In this document: piece by piece, positions 20,781-32,463 of the stretch
How the letters are laid out: every line of letters starts with the position of its first letter
Position numbering within the stretch: the first letter of the stretch is position 1
Assembly: GCA_002989075.1 (NCBI GenBank)
Contig: PSQN01000016.1
Span: forward strand, 2,248,336-2,312,335
DNA length: 64,000 nt
Direction of reading: 5' to 3'
From: Arthonia radiata
Lineage: Eukaryota; Ascomycota; Arthoniomycetes; Arthoniales; Arthoniaceae
The notes under the pieces: model-generated
The model's input: only the letters and a program-made list of their open reading frames with translations
The model's database searches: none
What the model was told of the DNA's origin: nothing
Made by a program: the position numbers and the translations under genes

Positions 20781-23700
20781 TCAGAAAATCATGCTCCGCA
20801 CTGCTTTTCTCCGTAACCGACTGTCCGCTGATCCGCTCTGTCGTGAGTTTGATTCTCTTCCATTTGATGCCCCCTTACCCTTTTGCGGCGAAGCCTGCAA
20901 GCTGTGCCGTGGTGACTTCTCAATGGGAGGCGGAGGCTTCTCGAGCCCCAGCGTTGCTCGCGCAGGCTTCATCGGGCTTGTCTGCTTTGTTGGGCTTGCT
21001 GGCTTGGCTGGACTTGTCTGCTTTGTTGGGCTTGCTTGCTTGGCTGGACTTGCTGGCTTGGACGAGGGCGCCTGCTTGGATGGGCTTGCAGGGTTGCTCT
21101 TAAGTGGCTCCTGCAGTTCGGGACGAGCCTGTGTCGGGACTGGTGCTGAAGCTGGAGGCTGTTCCACACCCGCGCTGTCGGCTCTAAGCTTTTCGAAGGC
21201 CAACACAGCAGCAGTCCATGTTGGCCTGTCCGCGCTAAAATCTTTACCAATGACGTTCGACAGATGATCCATCCACTCTTCTTTGGCTTGCCTTGTGTCG
21301 GCATAGAAGTCGATCGTGTCACCGTTAGCAAAGCAGATGCGGAAGCCTTCTTCAACAAACATGTAACCCTCGGTGTCAGTGGCGAAAGCAGATCGACGTC
21401 GACCTTTACCGCCCTTGCCGTTCGCGTCATTTTGCGTGAGTGCGCTGCGATCATCAATGAGCTTGGTAGCTTTTGCAAGGCGAATGTTCGCTCGTCGCTG
21501 TCGTGTGGATTCATGGTATGCCGTGAGGATGGACCCGTTGAGCTTGAAAAATCGCCGTCGCCAATACGGACAGTCTCCACCCTGTTGACTAAGTGGGCCT
21601 TCGAAGGAACGAGTGGCATTGGCTTCGGCTTCCTTCAGCTGCTTCACACATGCTGACATGCTCTGTGGCATATCATCATCCGATACACCCTTGGGCTTGG
21701 GGATGTAAAGCAGCTGCAAGGTCAGGCTTCCGATCTTGTATGGAGGCTTGCGTTGCACCCCACCATGCTTGCTCTTGGTGCTATTAAATGAATCCTCGAC
21801 AGCCCAATTATTGTAGCAGGGAACGTCAACGATTACTGGACGGCCGAAGGATCGCTCTTCGTGATCGTCTAGGCTCACAATGGATTGAGCAAAGCTACCG
21901 TCTGGACCAACAAGGTTGTGCAAAAGGTCCCAGGCTGTAGGTTGAGCGTTCACACGTTGGATCTCAATCTCTCGCTGACGCTGTCGGGCCAGCTCTGCTT
22001 GCTCTTCCTGCTGCTTACGCTCTGCTTCGCGGCGTTTCTTTGGGGATGACAGGAGGCGACTGAAAGCTGACTGCTTCTCCTTCTTCTTAGGTGAGTCGAA
22101 GCTGCTGGCTTGGCTAGCAACGCTTGCCTGAGACTTCGGTCGCTCCAGCTTTGTCTGAAGAGTGAGCGAAAAGTCCAAGTCGTCAAAGACCGTCAGCTCG
22201 AACTCTTGACCTATGGGTGCGTTGCGACCCAGTTCTAGCCATGCTGTCGTCACACAATGCAGACCATTGTCGAGAGTCAGTTGAAAACTAGTCCGTTCAT
22301 CTAGAGATCGACGTTAGCGGTGCCATTGTAAAACCAGGTTTGCGACTTACTTCGAGGTAAAGGAAGATCGAGGTTCTTCACACCCATAACCTTGACGAAG
22401 AAACGGCCGCGCTCTGCGCCGGCCTCCGGTTCGAGGAAAGATTGCTGATCTTCCGAGAGCGAATTAAGTCCGTCGGCTTCAATGCCTCCCATTGATTGGC
22501 GAGTCGGTGACAAAGGCTTGTCGCCGCAGATGATTGATTTGCGTGTACTGTGTCGTCGCATCTTACCGTTCCACGGCTCAGTTGTGACAGGCGGTCCGCT
22601 TGGCTTGCGCGGGCTGTTACCAGCAGAGCGCGTCTCGCGATCTTGTATCTTCGCTAGATCGACTAGCGGGACTTTCGGCTCCTTTGTTGCCTCTGATGGC
22701 GGCTTCTCGTTGCTGAAATTTCGATTTGTCGCCACGACCACCTTAGTGTTCTGTCGCATGAGATATCCGCGCTTTCGATGGGCACGTAAGTCAGCCTCGG
22801 TTCCTTGCTGGGTGAAGCCTTGTCCGGGGACATGCTCTGCGCTGTTTGCATCTTGATTCTTCGTAGGGAAGGTGGCGAAGGGTGGGGGAGGAAATATATT
22901 CACCTTCTGTGCTTCAAGTAATCGATCAAATTCTTTGTCCATGCCAAATCCTAGATCGTCCGATCCGGTTGCGAGTGGCATATCGAGTGTCATCCTCATG
23001 CTCTGGCGCCTACGTGGCTTCGACTCGTCACCGGCTTCTGTTCCCCCATTGTCGCCGAGGATTTGCTCGCTTTCGTAAGATTCGTTAGAAAGAGTTCGAA
23101 ACTTGTCAGGGATAGCGGGAGGTGCGTCAGAAGACGTGAAAGCTTGTTGGTCACGCAGAGCTTCCAGTTCTGCCGTAGAAGCTGACCTTCTTGTCTTCAG
23201 TCGGCCTCCAGGAGCCTTCACCGTAGCTTTAGGTTGCGGCACGAAATCGTCTTCGGGCGTAGATTCCTTCTCTTCTTCGAACGGCGAGCGCCGAATGACA
23301 GAGTCTGGTGTGCTAACTTCTTCGTGGTCCTGCAACTCGAAGGGGGCCGGTGGTGGTGGTAGTGCAAGCTCGGTAGCATCTTCATACAGTGATGAATCCA
23401 GCTTCGGTGCCTCGAACGCGTTGACTTGCTCCTGACTTCTCGCTTTCCCGTCATCGACTGGGGGCGATGGAGTCATGTAGGTCTCAAGACCAAAGCCGAA
23501 GCTGTCTCTCTCGGAGAAGCCAGAGAATTCAGGGAGGCTCATCTTGCGCTCGCTTTGCTCATGAGTTTGACCTTTCGAGATGTTAAGGCGATCCTGGGGC
23601 TTACTGTTCTCGTCGTTCACCAGTTCGCTATTCTCCCAGTCGTTGATCTCCTTTGTGGAGACCTGAGGTCTTGCAGTATCCTGACTATTTTCGGTCGCCT

Positions 23701-25577
23701 GGTCGGCATCCTCATCCTCGTAAATTGGAATTCCGTGGTGGATCACGGAGGACTCGCGGCCGTAATCTTCGCCAAATGGAGACGAGTTACGCGAATCGAA
23801 TTGTGCCTCAGGCAACGCGTACATGTCAATGACCTCTTTAGTAGGATCTGGTTCTTGCTTGATAGCTACTCCGTCTTCGTAGTTCGACGATGCTTCACGC
23901 GAGGGGATTGGTACGTCTGGGTCGAGATTGGCATACTTTTCCATCTCCGAATCGTCGAAATTCTGGCTCTTCATACGCCTCAGGGAGGGCTCGCGGGTTG
24001 AACGAGGGTATGGACCCTCTTTAATCTCGACATGTTGGGTGATCTGATCTTCAGAGGTCTTGTTGGGGCCTTCTTCGATCGATGCGTCCATTTTTTCAGC
24101 AGCTTCATGCGATTGAGACTGCCCCGTGTGCTGGTTCTGCACCGACAATAGCTGAAGACGTTCTTCCAGAGGCATTGACGACCCCTGCATCTTCAGAATG
24201 TCGTTCTTTGAGATTGAGGCCGGCCTCGGCGCCGACGGCGTTTGTGCGTTTGGTGCAGATGCAGCCTGCGCATTTGCCGTCTCTGGTGCCATAAAAGGCG
24301 AGTTCGGTTTTGGCAAGGGCGGCAAAGGGCGCGGCTCACCATCTGATGTCACAGAGAGTGAGCGTGACAGTCCATTCTCGTTGGTTCGAGAGCTAATGCG
24401 GCGAGCTGCCGGCTCTGGACTGCTGTCGTTACGCTCGAATGGGTCATCAAACGTGTCAGCAAGAGAGGTGTTCGCAGCTTCAGGACTCATAAACTGCCAG
24501 TCTTCAGGCAAGACAACTGGTGTTTTCGCAGTGTCTTCTAGAGAGTGATCGAAGCTGTCGTCATGCTCTTCAGATGAGCCTCGCTCAAAGCTAAGATCCA
24601 TATCGTACTCATCCTCGTCATCGTCGTAACTCCCCTCCCGGGATCCTGATGCAACAGATGACGGATCCGGTGTGATTTGTTCGTACTCATTAATTTGTGG
24701 TGGACCAACATCAAAGCTGACCGACTTCGGATGTCGAAGGGTTCCTCGGGGTGTACGACTGCCCGCGTCTTCGTCGTCGGACCACACGGCCATCTCTCCA
24801 CTGTAGGACCCAGCTTCTGCGAAGCGACTGGAGCTCGACAGTGATGACTTGCCTGGAGACAGGTGCTGCTTCAATGGCGATGAGTGTTCAGCAGCAGTCT
24901 TGGTGGGACTGAGGAATGGAATGTTCGTGGTGCTGTCAGCCCGTCGATGACCCTTGGAAGGTGAGGATTGCGCGCTGTTTGTTTGCGCATGCGTATTGCC
25001 ATTGCCCAGAAAAGCTTGTCCGGTCAACGGGCGACCCGTCATAAACGAGCGATCGGACATGATTGATGAATCTGGATCGAAGCCATTCTCTGTAACGCGC
25101 GCGTAGATGTTGCTGTTCTTAACCCGAGACGCCTTTTGGAGTCGCTCGATTGACGATTGGCGCTGACTCGGTGTGCTGTGAAGAGGGATATTTTCGGAAC
25201 CGCCAAATCGAGATGGAGATGTGGATTCGCGAGTCTTCCAGAATGAGCGCGGGGATCTGCTTTCGGGAGACGCGTCGAAAGGAGATGAATCGCCTTTGGG
25301 TGCGGCGTTCTGCTGCTTGCGTGAGCGGATGCGACAGTGTTGAAGAACAAGAAGAAGCCATTACCTTGATAGCGTGGTGAAAACTGGGCGAGTTTCTCCG
25401 CACGCCCATTGGGCTGACCTCCGACAGTGCCTTGGCCATCTTCGTGGGTGACGGCTTTGGCAGTGATGAGGAACCGCTGTTGGTTTTCTGTATACGTAAT
25501 GGAGATACCTGTCGATGTCAGACTTGAGTGTTGCTATCGATTAACTCGCGCCAGTAGCTTACAGATTCAGTGGCCAT
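20781..25577 (-). CDS. BUD4: Bud4/anillin-like septation scaffold with C-terminal PH domain
   Basis: Large cytokinetic scaffold; Bud4 homologs mark septation sites and work with septins at the cortex. Four exons on the minus strand: 25563-25577, 25365-25508, 22351-25312 and 20781-22300, giving about 1,546 residues. Introns are 54, 52 and 50 bases. The third has a CTAAC branch site and joins to give NERTSFQLTLDNGLHCVTTAW. The acceptor of intron 2 could shift by three bases either way. Residues 1-950 are disordered, Ser/Pro/Glu-rich. The anillin-like part follows (FELTVFDDLDFSLTLQTKLERP, IGSLTLQLLYIPKP), then a PH domain at about 1274-1392 (CPYWRRRFFKLNGSILTAYHE to AKEEWMDHLSNVIG). The tail holds SP[AST]KQ repeats. 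The Bud4 gene is divergent from the OMA1 gene. Confidence 0.93.
20964..21078 (-). repeat. Coding minisatellite in the Bud4 tail
   Basis: In-frame tandem repeats of about 18-21 bases encode alternating ASPAKQ, ASPTKQ and TSPAKP units. They are Ser-Pro-Lys motifs in a disordered tail, so could be sites for proline-directed kinases (inference). Copy number is likely to vary between strains. Confidence 0.75.
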
Positions 25578-25986
25578 TGTGCTGAAGACAATGCCGAGAT
25601 CGGGGAATGGGGTGTGGAGTAGACAGATGCGAGCTCAATTTATCGCCAGTAAAGCAACATGACGGTGCATTTGACAGTGAAAAAGCTGCGCGTGACGGAT
25701 AATTTGTTGTTGGCGAGCAGTCATGCAGAAGTGAAAAGTGACTTGGGGTACAGATGCTTTACAGCCGGAAACGATTTGTTGTTGGTGGAGCTAGTATGAT
25801 ATCCTTGCGGTTGCCATTATAGCAACAGCCTTGCCAAGACCGGATGGTTGCTCTTACCTCACTCTTTCTTCACCTCTTTGAACCACACGCCTCGAATGGT
25901 CTTTCATAGTGGCCGGCTCCATCCAGGCCGTTTCCTGGATGTCAGCTCTACGTAGCTCGTAATAAACGCATGATGACAACAATTTG
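25578..25986. promoter_or_regulatory. Divergent promoter region of BUD4 and OMA1
   Basis: 409 bases between divergent starts. TTTGTTGTTGG occurs twice (about 25700 and 25778). I see no gene. Confidence 0.35.
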
Positions 25987-27070
25987 ATGACATTCCTCCG
26001 CAACAATCTGCGAACTATGGAGAAGGGGTTCAAGAGGTTCCCTCAAACGCCGCGGCTGTGGCGTTGGCACGCTGAAAAGCCACGACTGTATTCGCGAAGA
26101 AGGTGGCAGAGTAGTTGGCCAGGCAGAGGCCAGCAATATCACAGGTTTGGTGGCAGTAGCCCTGGCTCAAGCTTCTTGGGAAGGTGGGCTTCACACCCTC
26201 ACTTCTATCGCCACATCACTGGCATTAGTCTTGGCGTGGGAGGTATCTATCTCTACAATCTCGAGGAGGTCCCCGTCTCCCACAGAAGGAGGTTCAACAT
26301 CATCAGTGAAGTGCTCGAGGAGCAGATGGCAAGCCAGATCGGCAACGAAACCAAAGCTCAATACCGAGGGCGCATGCTACCGGAGTTGGATCCTAGGCAC
26401 GTCATGGTGCAGCGCGTACTTGACAGATTGACTCCTCACTCTGGAATTTCGCAGAAAAAGTGGGAGGTCCACGTCATCGACGATCCCCAAAAGAACGCTT
26501 TCGTAGTTCCCGGCGGCAAAGTCTTTGTCTTTACCGGCATCCTCCCAATCTGCGCTGGCGAAGATGGTGTAGCGACTGTCTTAAGTCACGAGATATCCCA
26601 TACAGTTGCAAGGCATTCCGCAGAACGTATGTCCCAAGCACTCGCGGTTGGAGGTGTCATCCTCGCGCTCCTTGTGAGTTTTGGGGTAGATCCCGGCTTT
26701 ACGAGACTCCTCCTCGACATCGGTTATTCTCGACCTGGATCACGAACACAAGAGGTAGGTAAAGTTGGTTTCTGTGAGGACGATTTGGTGACTAATTGAT
26801 TACAAATAGTCAGAGGCAGACTACTTGGGGCTTTTGATGATGAGCGAAAGCTGCTACGATCCCCGCTCCGCACTCGCCTTTTGGTCGCGGATGCAGAAGG
26901 CCGAACAATTTGAACAGCCTCAATTTATGTCAACGCATCCGAGCCACGCCAACAGAGTCCAACGCATGCAAGAGTGGCTTCCGGAAGCCGTTGACAAGTT
27001 TAGGATGTCAGACTGTGAGCTAACGGCCACCTGGGCACGTGGCTTCAAGGATCGGGTGGGCTTTGCGTGA
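25987..27070 (+). CDS. OMA1: Mitochondrial inner-membrane metalloprotease Oma1
   Basis: M48-family zinc protease of the mitochondrial inner membrane, active in membrane protein quality control and stress response. Exons 25987-26754 and 26810-27070, with a 55-base intron, give 342 residues. The start is the ATG at 25987 (MTFLRNNLRT). The N-terminal 75 residues are Arg-rich without acidic clusters, as in a presequence. A probable membrane segment is at about 78-91 (ITGISLGVGGIYLY). The zinc motif HEISH is at 201-205, and the third ligand region SEADYLG follows the splice junction. VIDDPQKNAFVVPGGKVFVFTGIL is typical of Oma1. Two hydrophobic stretches flank 215-235. Confidence 0.94.
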
Positions 27071-27288
27071 TAGATGCTATACGAATCATGAGGAACATGA
27101 AACTCTTCACTCTGCTTCTACACAGTAATGAGCTTGTGCGAATCACCTGCTCAGGATTATTTCTGCCGAATGTTGACCAAGTCCAATCCACCCTGCCGTA
27201 TCGTATCGTGAAACTCAAAAAAGTGCACGCGCTGAGACGCGAACTGTAGCTTTCGCTACCGACGGGAAATACATCAAACCATCTCGAC

Positions 27289-29035
27289 ATGTCGCTGTCA
27301 ATACCCAACGCCCCCAACAGTGGGCTGTTCAAGCAAGGATACTCCAGTCACTCATCTGAAGATGGCGCCGTCATTCGCAACATCGACGCCGTGCGCGCAA
27401 TCGCTCAAACGGTACAAACCTCGCTAGGCCCCTACGGACGCAACAAGATCGTGATAAATCACTTGGCAAAATTAACACTGAGCAGCGATGCGGCCACAAT
27501 TCTTAAAGAGCTGGATGTAGTGCATCCTGCAGCTAAGCTGGTGGTAATGGCATGCCAGCAGCAAGAAGCAGAACTAGGCGATGCGACGAACCTGGTTATT
27601 GTGCTGGCTGGCGAGCTGCTGAAGAAAGCGGAGGAGCTGCTTAGGATGGGCTTGAAGACGAGTGATATCGTACAGGGGTATGAGCGTGGAGGCGAATTTG
27701 CGCAGAAGTTTCTTGAAGGTAAAGCAGACCGCCCGTCCTGACTTCATCCAGTCTACTGGAGGATTTTGGCGAACACCCCGATCAAAGGCTGACGCTGACC
27801 CAGAACTCACCATTGACAACGTCAAAGACATGTCGTCTTTACCCGAACTCGCCAAAGCCCTCCGTACCGCCATCGGCTCTAAGCAGACCGGATCTGAAGG
27901 CCGGCTCGCCAAATTGGTCGCTGAAGCATACCTCGCTGTTGCACCTAAGAACCCTCAAAACTTCAATGTAGACAACATCCGCGTCGTCAAGATCATGGGA
28001 GGATCGTTGGAGCAGTCAAGAGTGGTGAAGGGTATGGTGTTCGGGCGAGAACCGGAAGGGTCGATCAAGAAAGCTACCAAGGCCAAGGTTGGCGTCTTCA
28101 GCTGTCCAATCGACATCAGCCAGACAGAAACGAAGGGCACGGTACTGCTCAAGAACGCACAAGAGATGATGGACTTCACGAAAGGGGAGGAGGCACAGCT
28201 CGAGCAGGTAGTGAAAGAGCTGCACGACTCTGGCCTGCGAGTGATCGTGGCAGGCAGCACAGTTGGCGAGCTGGCACTGCACTATCTTAACCGCGCTGGC
28301 ATCTTGATAATCAAGGTTCTATCAAAGTTCGAGCTAAGGAGATTATGTCGCGTAGTTGGTGCAAGCCCACTCGCGCGTCTCGGAGCTCCTATGCCGGATG
28401 AGATGGGCAAGGTTGATATCGTGGAGACGGCAGAGATTGGTGGTGACCGCGTCACAGTCTTCAGACAAGAGAACGAGCAAACCCGGACCGCAACGCTGGT
28501 CCTCCGTGGAGCCACCCAAAACCATCTGGACGACGTCGAGCGCGCCGTTGACGATGGTGTCAATGTCATTAAAGCGGTAACGCGCGACTCACGCCTCCTC
28601 CCTGGTGCCGGCGCGACGGAGATGCAGCTTGTCGAGCGAATAAGCGCACAAGGCGAGAAGACGCCGGGTCTGGCACAGTACGCTATCCGCAAATACGGCG
28701 AAGCCTTCGAGGTCGTACCCAAGACGCTGGCAGAGAGCGCAGGGCTGGACGCGACGGAAGTGCTGTCCAAGCTCTACACAGCTCATGCTGCACAGCAAGG
28801 CGGCAAGAAGGGCAGGCAAACGATGGGTGTGGATCTGGAGAACGATGACGGCACGGGGATCCTTGATGCGAAGGACGAGGAGATTCTAGATCTGCTGGCA
28901 ACGAAGGCGAGCGCGATCAAGCTGGCCACGGATGCTGTGAGGACGGTTCTGAGCGTGGATCAGATCATCGTGGCCCGGCAAGCTGGAGGTCCGAAGCCGC
29001 CTGGTCCCAATCCAAACTGGGATGACGATGATTGA
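27289..29035 (+). CDS. CCT8: Chaperonin CCT subunit theta
   Basis: Subunit of the cytosolic TRiC/CCT ring that folds actin, tubulin and other proteins. Exons 27289-27718 and 27804-29035 join across an 85-base intron with a CTGAC branch site, giving 553 residues, the usual length. The apparent end at 27739 is only read-through into the intron. The nucleotide-binding signatures are present: TSLGPYGRNKIV, GDATNLVIVLAGELL and, near the C-terminus, LLPGAGATEMQL. The theta identity rests on FKQGYSSHSSEDGAVIRNIDA and the overall match. The tail GGPKPPGPNPNWDDDD is acidic. It lies tail to tail with the Alg5 gene. Confidence 0.95.
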
Positions 29036-29372
29036 TCGACCTTCGAGCTGCCCGTCACGGGCGTGTACAAATAGATAGAGACATCCAAAAGTCTAGCGCT
29101 CATCGATTGACCATCATCAGTGTCCTTTCACCATAGCTGCAGCCACGTGCATTCTCAGCCGTCCCATGGCTACCCTTCTGTAATCGCCTGCTGCATGCCG
29201 GCGTATGCTTGCCCATGCCCGGAGCCCTACTTCATTGTCTGCCCTTTTCGGTTGCCTCGCCTCCCCCTTGACTTTCTTACTCAAACGCTCTGAGCCTCGT
29301 ACGGGTTGCTTAGAACCCTCTCATCCTCTCTGATCAAGGCACTGCCTTCGTGCTTCCACACTGATGTCCCCC
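29036..29372. other. Convergent intergenic region between the CCT theta and Alg5 genes
   Basis: 337 bases holding both 3' ends. No gene or clear hairpin noted. Confidence 0.35.
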
Positions 29373-30604
29373 TCACACCCTATAGACACCCACGCCCCAC
29401 GCACACCTCAACACCGCCAGCCCCCACGCCATCCCCAGACTATCCCACACGACATTCAACTTACTCCCGCCCACCTCCTTCCACCCCACCGGCACCTCCA
29501 CCATCGGGATCCCCGCACTCTCCGCCAGCATCAGCATCTCGACGTCAAAAATCCACCCCTCGCTATGCATATGCGGCACGATATACGGCAGGCTCGCCCG
29601 CGTAAACAGCTTGAACCCGCACTGCGTATCTTTAATCTTTGACGTTTCCCGCGGCGTCAGCATCCACAGCAGCAGGTGAAACGAGTGCATGAGGAAGTTC
29701 CGTAGCATACTCCTCGTCACGACCGCGGGCGTGCCGACCATGTGTGCGCGGCTGCCTATTGCGACCGCTCTTTGTTTCGTATCGGCGATCTTGTCAGCCG
29801 CGGACACGAGGTGCCGCAGGTCGCTGAAGCGCGACGCGCCGTCTGCGTCCGCGAAGACAGCGTAGGCACCCCGAACATGCCGCAGACCATGCGTCGTAGC
29901 GCCGCCTTTGCCGCGGTTGCGCTCGAGCGTGATGACGCGGATGCGGTCGCCGAGGTACCGGCGCGCGAAGTCGAAGGCGACGTCCTCCGTTTTGTCGGTG
30001 CTACCGTCGGAGATGATGAGGACTTCCCAGCCGGTTGCGCCGGTCTTGGGTTGCAGTATGATCGGTGTGGTTGTAGAGATAGAGCCGTTCGCCTGTTTTC
30101 GCCTCTTCGGGAAACCGTCAGGTCGTAGAGCGGAGTCAGACGAAGATGTGGACGTGGACGAGCCGTATTCGGACTCGAGGAACGCGCAGGCTTCCTCGAG
30201 CATGGTGCCTAGCCGGTCTTCTTCGTTGTATGCGGGGACCACCAAGGACATGAAGACGTCCGCCGGCTCGACATCGGAGGCATGCTTGGCGGGGTTGGAG
30301 CGGTGCGCGAGGTAGGCGTCGTGCCAGCAGGCGAGCTTTTGGGGTGAGGTGATGGAGCCGGTGGGCGTGGAGGTGCGGTAGAGATGTTCGGACGGGCGGG
30401 GCGCGCGTGGAATCGGGGCAGTGATGAAGACGAGGGCGTAGAGCTGAGTCCGCGTTTTAGTATTGCTTGATCATGCCTGAGAGCTCTGCAAAAGTGAAGA
30501 CTTACCAATGCGGAGGATGTGACGAAGAACCCAATGAGAATCAGCAGCCACAACTGCCAGGACAGGTCTGGAATAAATGAAAGTGGTCCTGCAAAAGAAG
30601 CCAT
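29373..30604 (-). CDS. ALG5: Dolichyl-phosphate beta-glucosyltransferase
   Basis: ER enzyme that transfers glucose from UDP-glucose to dolichyl phosphate for N-glycan assembly. Exons on the minus strand are 30506-30604 and 29373-30443, with a 62-base intron; the product is 389 residues. The start is the first in-frame ATG (MASFAGPLSF). Exon 1 encodes one N-terminal membrane segment (LWLLILIGFFVTSSAL-LYALVFI continues across the junction). The GT-A family-2 domain follows: SLVVPAYNEEDRL, VLIISDGSTDKTEDVA, ERNRGKGGATTHGLRH and the metal-binding FADADGASRF. KIKDTQCGFKLF is typical of Alg5. It is followed on the same strand by the CSN6 gene 300 bases upstream. Confidence 0.94.
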
Positions 30605-30903
30605 GGGGAACAACACGAGGGGTCTTTGCCCCTTTCAAAGGGTGACAGACTTCATGGGTGAAGCAAATATAAGAAGTTCGAAAGACAGCTGCTCAAAAAG
30701 GAACGTAGCATGCACGTCACAAGCGTATGGATCCGACAACAGGCATTCGGCTCCGGCACCCTTTCAAAGATCCAGAGCGTTGCTCATATTCTCACATTAG
30801 TTTGCTTAGATGCTCATCGCTCGTAAAGCATGTCTATATTTACAGGCACATTTCTCGTGTGCATCGTGATGTTTGGAGCCTCAATGGCGATTCGCCCCGC
30901 ACA

Positions 30904-32175
30904 TCACCCGTTAACGGTCATGCCCCAATCGCCATTGTTTTCGATGTCGAACATTGACTCCTGAATTGGATCATAGAAGCCTTGGTTGCGGCCTCCCGGA
31001 CGCCTTTTGATGATGTCGCTCTCGAATACCTGCGCCTTCTTGCTCATTTGGTCCGCATCTTGTAAAGTGCTGCCCAGAGTCCCCAACAGCGAGACAAGCG
31101 CGACGTCTGAAGACTGGGCTGCGCTCTCTTGCTGGAATACTGACGACGGCTTCTGCGTCTGCTGATCCGATGTCTTGGTAAGTCGTTCTGCGGCGGGCGT
31201 GTACGGGACTAGGAGTGGTAGGCGAGCGAGCAATGATGCGATGGATCGTAAGACAGGATGCGACACTCGCTCGTGAGGTTCAGCTGTCTTGATCGTGGAG
31301 TCTGTGAGGTAGCAAGGTGGCAGAGACTGTAGGTATTTCTTGATGAGTGAGATACGGCGCTGAAGCATTCGTATCGCATTGGCCTTTGCAGTCATAGTTG
31401 CTAGAAGGTCCTCCTCGTCGGCCGTCATATAATGAGTTGTCGTTGTATCCTTCTCCGTGTCGTCTGCGCGGGTCTTGCCCTTGCCCTTGCCGTCTACAGC
31501 TTTCTCTGCTTCTATCGTTTGTGGGATCGCCGTGGCATTGGCACCGCCCCTTGCGACAAAGTCTACCCCAATCATCTCTGCGTCTCCGGTCTCGATCGTG
31601 AATGGCAGCTCTTTGAACTTGAGCACGAGGGACTGTACCTCACCGGACGCTTCCATAACCTTGTCTCCGTCATTTGCTGCAGCTTCAAAGACAGGCTCGA
31701 AGATGGTGATTGGTAGCTTATCACCACCTTTGCGAGTCGTCTCTTGAAGCGAAGAGGGGTGGAACGCGAGAAGGATAATGGATTCGTTGTAGGCCTCTGA
31801 GAGCTGGCGGTGGATGGCGAGATGCTCTTGCTGGGGTCCAGACATGGGTGCCAATGTGTACCACGCAACTAAGTCTAGAGGTGGTTGCTTATAGACATCT
31901 CGGAACTGCTGCAGTCTGTCATGAAACCACCCCGCGTCCATTATGACTGCGCCATCTTTGTCCTTGCCCGTCTTGCACTCGAATGCCACCTCCATGGTGA
32001 TGTCGCGACCATGTTGAGAGCCTAGAATTGCACCTACTATTGGATCTGTTGATCCTCGCAGAGTGTGTCGTGTGATATAGTCGGATATGTTAAGAAGCAC
32101 TAGGGGATGAAGTTGGACGGATTGTCGAGAATCTGATGTTTTGCTGAGCGACACCAGCGGATTTGCTGAGTCCAT
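30904..32175 (-). CDS. COP9 signalosome subunit 6
   Basis: Non-catalytic MPN-domain subunit of the COP9 signalosome, which removes Nedd8 from cullins. Single exon. Starting at MDSANPLVSL gives 423 residues; an in-frame ATG at 32244 would add 23. The MPN fold begins at VQLHPLVLLNISDYITRHTLRG, with VGAILGSQHGRDITMEVAFE, and DLVAWYTLAPMSGPQQEHLAIHRQL. The JAMM zinc residues are absent, as expected for CSN6. An insertion rich in Lys, Asp and Thr (GKGKGKTRADDTEKD) precedes a helical region that includes ANAIRMLQRRISLIKKYLQSLPPCYL. The identification follows established CSN6 pattern; the start is the uncertain part. Confidence 0.9.
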   Translation of the reverse strand: MDSANPLVSLSKTSDSRQSVQLHPLVLLNISDYITRHTLRGSTDPIVGAILGSQHGRDITMEVAFECKTGKDKDGAVIMDAGWFHDRLQQFRDVYKQPPLDLVAWYTLAPMSGPQQEHLAIHRQLSEAYNESIILLAFHPSSLQETTRKGGDKLPITIFEPVFEAAANDGDKVMEASGEVQSLVLKFKELPFTIETGDAEMIGVDFVARGGANATAIPQTIEAEKAVDGKGKGKTRADDTEKDTTTTHYMTADEEDLLATMTAKANAIRMLQRRISLIKKYLQSLPPCYLTDSTIKTAEPHERVSHPVLRSIASLLARLPLLVPYTPAAERLTKTSDQQTQKPSSVFQQESAAQSSDVALVSLLGTLGSTLQDADQMSKKAQVFESDIIKRRPGGRNQGFYDPIQESMFDIENNGDWGMTVNG

Positions 32176-32463
32176 GATCACGAGATCAAGGTCTTGCTGA
32201 CCACAAGGAAGTTGCGTGGTTGCAGATCGAGCAGATGTTCTCATAATTTGGAGCTTTGGTCGCCTTAGAGGTACGAGCACTAGCGCCTAAAACGGCCTAG
32301 CGTAGATACGGATCGAGGCGCGCTTCGTCCTTCACTCGCAGCATTGAAAAGATACACAGAAGTAGGACTGTATTGCTAGTAGTAGCTCTTCAGAGGGTCA
32401 ACAAGAATCGTGTGGGTATCAATGACTATTCTGGAGCCACCGGAGCAATATTCTCATCACAGC

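Noticed and set aside
27719-27741. Apparent early stop in the CCT theta gene
   Set aside because: It lies in an 85-base intron; splicing 27718 to 27804 restores the frame and the family sequence.
29742-30315. Plus-strand open frames opposite the Alg5 gene
   Set aside because: They are shadows of a GC-rich coding strand; the minus strand encodes a complete glycosyltransferase.
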